From Nephrocerus scutellatus (lineage: Eukaryota; Arthropoda; Insecta; Diptera; Pipunculidae): a DNA stretch of 64,000 bases. A model generated the notes under the pieces. It was not told the DNA's origin and did no database searches. It saw only the letters and a list, made by a program, of their open reading frames with translations. The DNA lies in assembly GCA_947095585.1 (NCBI GenBank), contig OX352762.1:116652930-116716929 (forward strand), in the 5' to 3' direction. A program made the position numbers and the translations under genes. The first letter of the stretch is position 1; each line of letters opens with the position of its first letter. Positions 1-8,888 of the stretch are shown piece by piece.

Positions 1-465
1 CTAGGCATACCAATCGCTACATGCAAGCTCATGTCAAACGGTACAACTTACATAGCGACAAAGCAAGCTGGATCCGAAGCGCTCCAAGTGTTTGATCGCT
101 CAAAAAAGATCGCACATCGGTGCTATTGTAGGTGTCATAACGGGCAGGCATGTCTCATAGGCAGGCATGCAGCAAGACTCGGAGTTTTCTCGAATGACTT
201 CTACAGAAGCTGCATGGATGATGAGGAGGAGGAGGAAACCACTATCCATCTTCTCTGTTCTTGTTCAGCCCTCTCCCAGGAATGTAAACTCCATATGGAA
301 GATTTCTTCTACAACGACACTAATGATCTTATCAACACTGATATCAGCAGTGTCCTTCGCTTTATACAAAGTGGTTCAACGAGTAGGTGGAGGGAAACTT
401 TCCTGATAAGTGTCCGTGTGGTGCGCATTATTGACTGGAGGCGTCATCGAACCGTATTTATTTAA
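1..465 (+). mobile_element. LINE (non-LTR retrotransposon) C-terminal fragment
   Basis: An open frame from 31 to 465 (144 codons) carries the Cys/His cluster FYRSC...HLLCSCSAL after an acidic run. This is the zinc-knuckle-like C-terminus that follows RNase H in several insect non-LTR elements. The preceding RHAARLGV matches the segment that normally follows TGHC-LIG in such proteins. The copy starts before the window edge and ends at the TAA of 463-465. The clade is not certain. It is a fragment, not a host gene. Confidence 0.7.
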
Positions 466-1060
466 ATTCTCTAAATTAACTTCGCGTGCCCGTGTGTTTG
501 TTTGTATGTTTGTTGCTTGTTTGTTTGTTTGTCGTGGAATCGTGGGATCAATTTTTTACCCGCTTCCCAAAGTCCGATTTCATTGAAACTGTGCACACAT
601 ACATATATCCGATGACAACACTTTCTATTAAAATTTTGGGCCCCTAGGGCCTCGGGGTTGTGAGGCCCCATACAATTTTTAAAAAATTAACCCGATTTTC
701 TATACATGTGTATCTTCAATAGACAACACATTTTGTAGAAATTTTGGAGACCCCGGGCCCCGAGGTCCTAAAGCCCCATACAAATTTTTAAAAAAAAATT
801 AACCCGATTTTCTTCAAATTTTATATACATGTATATCCCCGATGGACAACACTTTTTGGAGTAAACGGTCCCTGAGACCCGAGGGTTGCCCATAAAATTT
901 TTTTTAAAATTAGCCCGATTTTCTTCAAATTTTAAACACATGTGTATCAGTGATGGACAAAACTTTTTGTAAATTTTTTAGATTGATCTCCTATTAAAGA
1001 ATTTACATGAAATTTTTTTGGGTTGTTTTTTTTTTGAAAACGATGAAGGTGTGACAGTTA
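466..1060 (+). repeat. Tandem repeat, about 4 units of 111-118 bp
   Basis: A unit containing CCCGATTTTC, then CAAATTTTA, ACACATGTGTAT and GATGGACAACACTTTTTG, followed by a G/C-rich stretch (GGGCCCC) and CCCATACAAATTTTTAAA, recurs with its CCGATTT core at about 573, 691, 803 and 914. Related single units lie near 20320-20460 (reverse), 57436-57580 and 62995-63110, so this is a dispersed family. The array starts directly after the LINE stop codon with the junction TTAAATTCTCTA. Its parent element is unknown. Confidence 0.75.
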
Positions 1061-2484
1061 CCATCAATGCGGAGCGCTGTGGCCATATGATAACAGACAT
1101 TTTTTTAGCCTACGATTAAAAATGTTGATTTTTTCGGCAATGTTAATTGGCCGCCGAGAACATGTCAAGTGACATGTAAGCAGAGTTGTTAAACTACGAG
1201 AAAAAAATTATAAATTTCATTAACACCATTAACTACGTGTTAATATTGTTAATTGTTGTCATGTAGTAAATGCGTCGTCAACACAGTCAATGAAAGTCAA
1301 ATTATTTTATATAGCTGGTCCTTTCATTTTCAAATTAAATTCCATTAAGTTCATTCTGCATGCGTTGAATTAGAAAACAATTTTATTAAAAATCGTTGTG
1401 TATTTGGTACGGTTTACGGTAAACGTTAAATCTATGTATAAAAATGATACTCTGTGTGTTAAGCTAGTAATTAATAACATTAACTTCTTCAAAAAATAGA
1501 AATGATCGGTTGAAATTTGTCCGCATATCGCATGAAAGAAAGCAAGTTATGCAAAATTTGTAATGTGATTTAAAAAAAATACGACATAATAAAATTTCTA
1601 TCGCATGTTTTAAATTGAATGAGGATGTTTTAAAAAACTAAAAACTTTACCTGATTTATTCCGTTTTCTTTAAAATGCGTAGTTAACAAGGTAGTTAATT
1701 AAAAAAACTGACTATGTAGTGTATTTTTAATTAAAGTGTTGTTTTGCACGTAGTTTAATACTCTGCATGCAAGTGTTCCATGAGAGTTTCATCATGCAAA
1801 AGTTCATCTTAAGTTTTTCATTGTGGGAGCGCCATACTAAAATATCCTTAGTCATATAATTAAAGGGCGTTTTTTTGCAGAGGAATAAGAATTACAACAC
1901 AAATGCACTATCTTATTGTTTCTTTGGAATAAGCGAAAACCTGCTGTGGTGCTGGTTTTCAAATTCTAATTCCTTATTCCTCGTCTTAATAAATAATACT
2001 CCTTAATTAATACAAGATTCCTCACTGAGCACTTTACGAATTTCTGACTTTACAATTATTTTGGGCTCGTTATCTCTCCGAAGTCAATTGACAATTTGTC
2101 ACACTTAATGAAAAAGTCAATTATTTTGCGCCCACACTTCATGGGACATGACCAATGTAAACGACTTTTTTATACCAATCACATAAAGCTTAATAGGTAG
2201 AAGTTGTTGATTTGGAAGAATGACAGTTGGCCTGGTGCTGACAAACTGTCATGGGCACTATCAAATATTTATAACGATGTCGATAGCGACGAAAAATTGG
2301 TTATCACTTTATCAGCGGCCGGTTGCTAATTTTATTTTTAGTTTATAAATTTATATACATATCAATATCAATGTTTGATCTAATGAAAGTATAAATGAAT
2401 AGTGTCATTATTTTCACAGAAGAAAAAAGCTAATGCTAATGCTGTTTTGGTTTTATTAGAAATAAAATCTGCCATCACTGGATA
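1061..2484. other. Intergenic, A+T-rich; 5' flank of PIG-N
   Basis: No coding signal is seen. The stretch holds an imperfect hairpin at 1879-1983 with arms GAGGAATAAG/CTTATTCCTC. The PIG-N promoter and 5' UTR should lie in the last few hundred bases. A TCGATAG sequence near 2280 loosely resembles a DREF-type site, but no transcription start can be fixed from sequence. Confidence 0.5.
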
Positions 2485-5400
2485 ATGTGGAAAATAACCG
2501 CTTTGTTATTACATATCCTCCTGCTTGGCTCAATTTTTGTCATCTATTTTCGATCGCCAGTAATTAGTGGACTGCGACCTCAAGAAGAAAATCTCCACCT
2601 AAAACCTCCCGCTAAACGTCTGGTATTAATAGTAACCGATGGACTGCGAGCTGATTCATTTTTTAAAAATGAATGCAGCGACATTCCAAATATTCGCAAT
2701 ATTTTGCTACATCAAGGAATTGCGGGTATCTCGAGAACACGCGTTCCAACCGAATCGAGGCCAGGACATATTGCTTTGATTGCTGGTCTATATGAAGATC
2801 CATCAGCAGTGACACGCGGCTGGAAAGAGAATCCCATTGATTTCGACACTGTATTTAATCGCAGTGCGAAGACTTACGCCTGGGGAGCAAACGATGTACT
2901 TTCGATTTTTTCAAAAATCACCGCCGACGATCGTATGGTAATCGATGCGTATGACCATGATTTGGATTTCTCTGGAAAAGATAAAACGTATCAATTGGAT
3001 ACGTGGGTGTTTTCAAAAGTTAAATTCTTTCTCGATCGCAAGGCAAAAGAATTGCAAGAGCAGGAGCGTGTAATTTTTTTCCTCCATCTTTTGGGCTTAG
3101 ATTCTGCTGGTCACATCCATAAACCAGATTCTCAACTATTTCTTGAAAATCTGCATATTACTGATCGAGGCGTATATGAGGTATACCAGCACTTTGAGAA
3201 AGTTTTCCCCGACCAAAAAACAGCATACATTCTTACCTCAGATCATGGTATGACTAATTCCGGTGAGTATTGTAAATTGGTTCATATATATAGGGTGCGC
3301 CGTAACTCGATTGCCATAGCTTAAGAGCGTATTCTTTGGCAATCTTAAGTCGAAAGCGCCTTATACCCTTTGGTCCAAAACTCAATAGTTAAGGAGTTAT
3401 GGGCAATGTTAAATTTAACGAATAAAGTAAAGACATTGGTTGAATAAAGCAATTTAATGTTTGGTGTTTGATGTTTGCACTTAAAATTGTCCAAAGAATA
3501 CACTCTTAAACTATGTCCATCAAATTACGAGACACCCTGTATGTGTATATAATCTATTACTCACTCACTCAATTACTTTTATGATAAATTTGAACAGGTT
3601 CACATGGCTCTGGAAACCCTCACGAGACCGAAACTCCGATCTTTGCTTGGGGAGCGGGTGTTAACAATTGGTCGTCAATGTTGCCGTCAGCAAGACAGAA
3701 AAATAAAACCTTCGTTATAGATGAAAAAAAAGTGCCATTGTATGAACTCGAACAAGCCCAGATAACACCGTTAATGGCTGCTCTAATCGGACTACCTCCT
3801 CCAATGAATAATTTAGGCACATTACCAAATGCATTTCTTAACGTTTCTCAAGAATATCTTGCTCAAGCTGTATACACGAATTCACTTCAATTAATTGCAC
3901 AATTTCATGTACTGTTGGAAGAATTTGAAAATGGTTTCTTTTCGCCGTATATGTACTCATATGATAACATGAATTCAATTACAATTAGAGACTTTCGTCA
4001 ACGAATGCAATCCAAATTCGCCAAGCAGGAGAATGAAGAAATAATTGAAACTTCATACAAAATGATGCAAAACGCTATCGCAGGAATTGATTACTTTCAC
4101 ACATATTATAAAAAGATCCTTTTGCTATCTACTTCAATGACATTCCTTGGTTGGATGGTATATCTGCTTAAATTGCTCTCGGACTCTCACGATCAAGAGT
4201 ACTCATACCATAATTTTATATTATCGAAATCGACTTATTGTTTGCTCTCACTTGCTTTAGTTTTTTTCATTTTATTGCTTCTTCAACGAACTCCATTCTC
4301 AATTAGTTTTTATATCATTCTACCAGTATTCGTATGGATGCTTCCACTGCAACAAAACGCAAAAAGGTGGTATGGTATGAAAAAATCCTATTCTTTTTTT
4401 TCGAATATAACATTACGAGAATTGGTAAAATTTCTGTTGTTAATTGTCGGTGCTGAATTAATTGTTGCATCATTTTTTTACCGACAGTTGATTTCTTTAG
4501 TTTTTCTGTTTTTTGCTTTATTTGATGGATATGAATCGCTGGTGGGTAAAGGTTTAAAATTTTTTGTGTGGTTACTCTTGGTTACGTTTCTTACATTATT
4601 TCCTCTTTTTCCCGGCATAGTAGTTGGACAAAAGAATGACACTCTTCTATTGTGTGGCGTGTTAATGATTTTTTGTCGTTGTTTTCTTATTAAATCGAAA
4701 ATAAGTTCAACTTCGAAAATTGCATCAATAATTGCAGTGATCAATGCTGCCATTTGCATCTTAAAGCACAACAATCAAGAAGGCATTTCGGTATTTTCCC
4801 AAATTATTTCCTGGTCGTATCTTGTCTATTCATTGTCAGTTCCATTGTTCTCTTCAGTGGTCACACCAAAGCAGCAAGTGGAATTGATTTTGTTCAACTT
4901 AACGTCTCTGTATATGCTACTATGTACAAGTTTTGAATCTATATTTGTGTTACTTCTTGGATCGCAGTTGATTCTCACCTGTTCTTCGCAGCAACATACC
5001 AAGTATCGGAAGTATATTTGCGCAAACAGTAACAATCTTAGTGATTCATTCCGAACAGCATTTGCTATTCTCCTACACACGTTCTTTTCATTTTTCGGCA
5101 CCGGAAATATCGCATCTGTGAGTTCCTTTGATCCGAATATTATTCGTTGTTTCTTGACGACATTTTCGCCATTCACTATAATGGCATTGGTCGTTCTCAA
5201 GCTGGTCATCCCAGTGATGCTAAATATATGCATTATATTTGGTATAACTTCTAATGTCGAAGGACAGCAATTGAATGAACGTCAAATCTTTATTTGCTTA
5301 CTATTTATATGCGATGTTATGGGGTTAAATTTTCTCTTCTTGGTACAAAATCAGGGATCATGGCTTGAAATAGGCTCGTCAATATCACATTTTGTTATTA

Positions 5401-5528
5401 TGGAAGTTACCACGTTAGTTCTTGTCATACTCACGTATGTTGCAAAGATCTTACTACGCGTGCGACTGAGACATGAGGATATCAGCAGCGACTACCTTCC
5501 ACACAGGTCAATTGAAAAATTTCGTTAA
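2485..5528 (+). CDS. PIG-N: GPI ethanolamine phosphate transferase 1 (PIG-N)
   Basis: The enzyme adds ethanolamine phosphate to the first mannose of GPI precursors on the lumenal side of the ER. There are two exons, 2485-3262 and 3598-5528, joined in phase 1 across a 335-bp GT-AG intron, giving 902 aa, close to the family's usual length of about 930. An N-terminal membrane anchor (residues 4-22) is followed by an alkaline-phosphatase-superfamily catalytic domain. VLIVTDGLRAD contains the metal ligand D52, TESRPGH holds the likely nucleophile T89, LDSAGH gives D206 and H210, and SDHGM gives D253 and H254. The exon junction reads MTNSG|SHGSGNPHET, a conserved PIG-N segment. The C-terminal half is a string of hydrophobic membrane segments. 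The chosen ATG has A at -3. The gene is intact and convergent with the SMOC gene. Identification rests on motif recognition from memory of the family. Confidence 0.93.
3263..3597 (+). other. PIG-N intron
   Basis: The donor is TCCG|GTGAGT and the acceptor is TTGAACAG|GTTCAC; both sit in phase 1 so the frame is kept. Reading through would stop at 3322-3324. Most of the intron is a hairpin transposon (3289-3541). Confidence 0.9.
3289..3541. mobile_element. MITE with about 60-bp terminal inverted repeats in the PIG-N intron
   Basis: The left arm starts TATAGGGTG and contains TTAAGAGCGTATTCTTTGG. The right arm, read in reverse complement, starts TACAGGGTG and contains TTAAGAGTGTATTCTTTGG. The arms match over roughly 60 bp with a few changes. 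A TA on each side fits a Tc1/mariner-type target site. No coding capacity is seen in the middle. Confidence 0.8.
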
Positions 5529-5693
5529 ACTGTAATGTGTTCTTTAATTTGTGATATCATTCTCTGAGCGGGTATTTATTTGCAATTCAGTAGTTATAAA
5601 TTATATATTAAATCTTTAAAAGCGTAATAAATATAGTTCATAAATGTTTCTTTGGTAACTTATTGTTTTGGGCTTAACTACAGATAGGGTTAG
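5529..5693 (+). other. PIG-N 3' UTR with polyadenylation signal
   Basis: AATAAA lies at 5626-5631, about 100 bp after the stop codon, and is the first canonical signal downstream. No other feature is seen. Confidence 0.6.
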
Positions 5694-6290
5694 GGTTTTA
5701 AGACACCCTGAAAGTTCCCTTTGAGCAGACCTTGAAAACCATCTTTTTTGTGGGAGACATCATCTTTACGAGAGAGGGACAGTTACTTTCGGAGTACAAT
5801 CTAATAACGTCGAAGAGAAAATATTTTTATAGAAGCCACTCTGCGATTAAGTCAACAATTGTCATTACGACGACACAAATCTTGCAAACGCTGCTGACTT
5901 ATGGCTTAAATTGAAAGTATCTGGACAATATTCGAAGTGCTTAGAATGCTACAAGAAATTCAATCGAAGTCATAACAGCATATACATTGCATCCTTTGTA
6001 AAAAGGCCAAGAACTTATCTTCACAGCAAAAGAGTGTAGTGGAAACGCATCTATTGGAAGCTCTCTGCCAAATAACTCATTGATAATGACATTGACATCA
6101 ATGGCCAAGGAATTTTTAATCATTTACGAGGGACATCTTACGCCTACCACTTATTAGACTTTCGCATCAGAGCAACATCCGAGTCTTGCTAAATTCGCTC
6201 TTCGCTTATTGAATATTCCTGCTTCATCGGATCGCATTCAATGCAAATATATTAACTTTCACAAGATAAAACTAAAAAACTAATTAATAT
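5694..6290 (+). pseudogene. hAT-like transposase remnant
   Basis: The frame near 6150-6235 reads EQHPSLAKFALRLLNIPASS, which resembles the C-terminal dimerisation region of hAT transposases (leucine-rich, followed by P-A-S-S). Upstream pieces (5732-5914 and others) are open only in short frames with shifts and stops. AGACACCCTG at 5702-5711 resembles the end of the MITE in the PIG-N intron and may belong to another element. The copy is long dead. Confidence 0.45.
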
Positions 6291-6310
6291 ACATTATTCA
6301 TCTTCTTCTT

Positions 6311-6903
6311 CTATATATATATAACAAAGTCGGGTTATTTACACCATTTATAACTCAGGAACGGCTGGACCGACTTTTATGATCTTTCATTTGTTGGATT
6401 TTTCTCCGCCCCGAATAGCAGAATAACTATTAAAACATCGGAAAAAAAATTTATGAAGAAAATTAATTTTCTCATGCGTATGAAACGGCTTTTTGATGAT
6501 ATCTCGAGACCGTCTCGGCCTTGAGTAGTTTCCTCGCGCATTAGAAAAGTAAGGAAATCACAAAAAATGTAAATCCGAATACAATGCATTCTCTTATACA
6601 TGACAGATCAAGTTGGTCGATATGTGTGCTGCAATGAGGCGATTTGGTGTATATTCTCATTCTAATCCGATCCATCTGCCGAAGATTTATTCAAGCAATT
6701 GCTGACTATCGGTAATGGCCGTGTTCCTGTCGACGGATCGAACGGATTAATTTCATTTCCGCCGAATTTTTGCAATTTCGTATCAACGAAGGACGAGCTC
6801 ATCAACAAACATCATTGCTAACCATAAAAATCACAATTGAGTGAACGAGCAATTGTTGAGGCAAAGAACAAATATGTGGATCACTTAAACTTCACAATAA
6901 CCT
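6311..6903 (+). mobile_element. Helitron remnant with helicase fragment
   Basis: The stretch begins TCTATATATATATA and has the AACGGCTGGACCGA block common near insect Helitron ends. From about 6665 it encodes a helicase piece: QLLTIGNGRVPVDG, then LISFPPNFCNFVSTKDELIN, and after a frameshift SERAIVEAKN. These match the Helitron helicase segment with the IGNG-K-PVD and NFC-FV-SKDELI patterns. It is interrupted at about 6903 by an RTE-like LINE. Confidence 0.7.
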
Positions 6904-7950
6904 GCCTAAGGGCCTCGGTATCAGATGGTATCCCAGCGGAGCTGATAAGGTCAGGAGGGTCCGCAATACATCAAGCAATTCATGAACTAATAGTGCAAGT
7001 ATGGGAGGAAGAAGCGATGCCAGAAGACTGGCGAAGACGTATCCTTCATAAGAAATACATAAGAAATGATAAATCACAACATGCAGCAATTATCGTCGTA
7101 TAACGTTGCTGTGCCCCGTGTATAAGATTTTCTGCTCTATCCTTCAAGACAGGATAGCCTCATACGCTTAAGTCATCATTGGTCCATACCAGTGTGACTT
7201 CATCCCAGGCAAATCAACAGCTGATCAGGTTTACACCCTTAGGCAGGTGATGGAAAAATGTCTAGAGTTTCAAAACTCACTACACCATCTTTTTATAGAC
7301 TATGAGTAGAAGATCCAACATATGTCCCGCAATTAGAATTAGTGGAGCGCGAATTTGAAGTAGTGCAATCCTTTAACTATCTAGGGTCAACTGTAACAGC
7401 CGATAAAAGCATGGAACCAGAAATACGCGCATGGTTTCTCAAAGCCAACAAAGCCTATATTTTAGTCTATTTTAGTCTGTCAAGAGTCTTCAAATCCAGG
7501 AATTTAACCAGGTCATACCCGTACTTACATATGTATCCGAAAGCATTCTGACCTCTTAGCCGCGTTCGAGAGAAGTCTTACGGAGAATTGTTGGCCCCGT
7601 ATGTGAGGAAGGACGATTCCGGAGACTCTACAATAATGAGATCTACAAGCGTTACCGCGATGTGGACATCGTGAAGAGAATTACGCTCGGTCGGCTCCTG
7701 TGGGCAGGACACCTAGCTCGCATGAGCGGAGAGGATCCTGCTCGGAAAGTCCTTTGCGGTAGGATTTATGAAACACGACAGCGAGGCCGGCCAAGACTAC
7801 GCTGGAAAGATGGCGTAGACCAGAACGCCCAGAGTTTAGGGATGCCAAACTGGATGACATCGGCTCGAAATCGGCACCGGTGGAGAGATTTTTTGCGGGA
7901 GGCCAGGACCGGACACCGGTTGTAGAGCCAAATATGTATATGATGATGAT
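6904..7950 (+). mobile_element. RTE-like LINE copy A (deleted RT core, 3' end intact)
   Basis: The frame SDGIPAELIRSGG...[13 protein letters not shown] is the start of the reverse-transcriptase region. The sequence then continues to FIDYE and jumps near 7303 to [18 protein letters not shown], so the catalytic core is missing. The C-terminus (VKRITLGRLLWAGHLARM...RRGRPRLRWKDGV) and the 3' tail AGCCAAATATG plus TGATGATGA are present. Several frameshifts occur. It lies inside or against the Helitron remnant. Confidence 0.75.
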
Positions 7951-8580
7951 TGTTTTGAATTATTGTCCAAAACTGAATCGGAAACAACAGCCAATCGTTT
8001 GGAATAATAGAAATACAACATGGCAACAGCAAATTTCGATATATGTAATAGTTATTTCTTAAATTCTTTTTTTGTTTTGTTTTTTTAGTTTATTTAAGTT
8101 ATGAATCGCACAATGATCAATTGGTTTCTTACAATTAATATACACATATATATGGCGTATTTATGGAAATATTATTGTCGTACATAACAATAATTATAGC
8201 GTATGTATAACTAAACTTAATGATATCGGTCCTTAACAAACGTACAGTGTTATAACTATTACATAATAAAAAAAATAGCAAAAATAAAATACAAAAACTA
8301 TAAACTAAATTTTCAACAATAAAAAAATGTGTCATCACTGGATATGAGTTCTTCTTCGCGTAGTTTCATATTTTCTCCTATCAATATTTTGTTCTCGTTT
8401 ACTGAGTTTTTTTTTGATCATATGTGTCCGAGATTGTATGCTCCTCTAGATTCTAGATTGTGCATAGCTTTTAGCTTTGTTTTCCGCACATTGGAAAAGA
8501 AAACTTAATTTGTCCAAATTTTGCACAAAGCTCCAAAAATAATCCTTTTTACAACATACGTATATAGCCTAAGATTGAGA
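7951..8580. other. Intergenic between LINE copy A and the SMOC 3' end
   Basis: A+T-rich sequence with no recognisable coding or repeat structure. Confidence 0.4.
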
Positions 8581-8586
8581 TTTATT
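8581..8586 (-). terminator. Polyadenylation signal of the SMOC gene
   Basis: TTTATT on the + strand reads AATAAA on the - strand, about 235 bp downstream of the SMOC stop codon. It is the first canonical signal in that direction. Confidence 0.5.
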
Positions 8587-8756
8587 TTATAACAAATACA
8601 CAAAAAGCGTACAATATTCTTGTTCATTTGTTAATAACTATTCACACAGTAAGCTTTAAAATGGCACGGAATATCGTGTTGTTAATGGAATGGAAGCAAA
8701 AAATTCGTATATTTATGGATGCATATTGCATAGTGTTATATTTGCATGAGTATGTT

Positions 8757-8780
8757 TGTGTGTGTGTGTGTGTGTGTGTG
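8757..8780. repeat. (TG)n microsatellite in the SMOC 3' UTR
   Basis: About 12 uninterrupted TG dinucleotides, which would read (CA)n in the SMOC 3' UTR. Confidence 0.9.
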
Positions 8781-8817
8781 CTGGTTCATTATTCCACAAA
8801 TCATTTTCGAGCTCATA

Positions 8818-8888
8818 TTAATCCTTAAGATATGACTCTAGTGGATTGGGTCCAGTGAATTTCGATGGCTTTGTTGTGATTGATTCAG
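8818..8888 (-). CDS. magu: SMOC exon 10 (C-terminal tail, stop)
   Basis: The exon encodes [16 protein letters not shown]...SYLKD followed by TAA (8820-8818). The acceptor is CCCATTTCAG. The 60-bp intron before it (8948-8889) is in frame and free of stops, so a single reading frame runs through it. Strong splice sites (GTAAGT and CCATTTCAG) argue that it is normally removed. Confidence 0.8.

Noticed and set aside
4478..5233. - strand ORFs of 98 and 135 codons
   Set aside because: Antisense shadows of the PIG-N membrane-domain exon.
5684..5700. TAGGGTTAGGGTTTT, telomere-like
   Set aside because: Only about two units, and most flies do not use short telomeric repeats of this kind.
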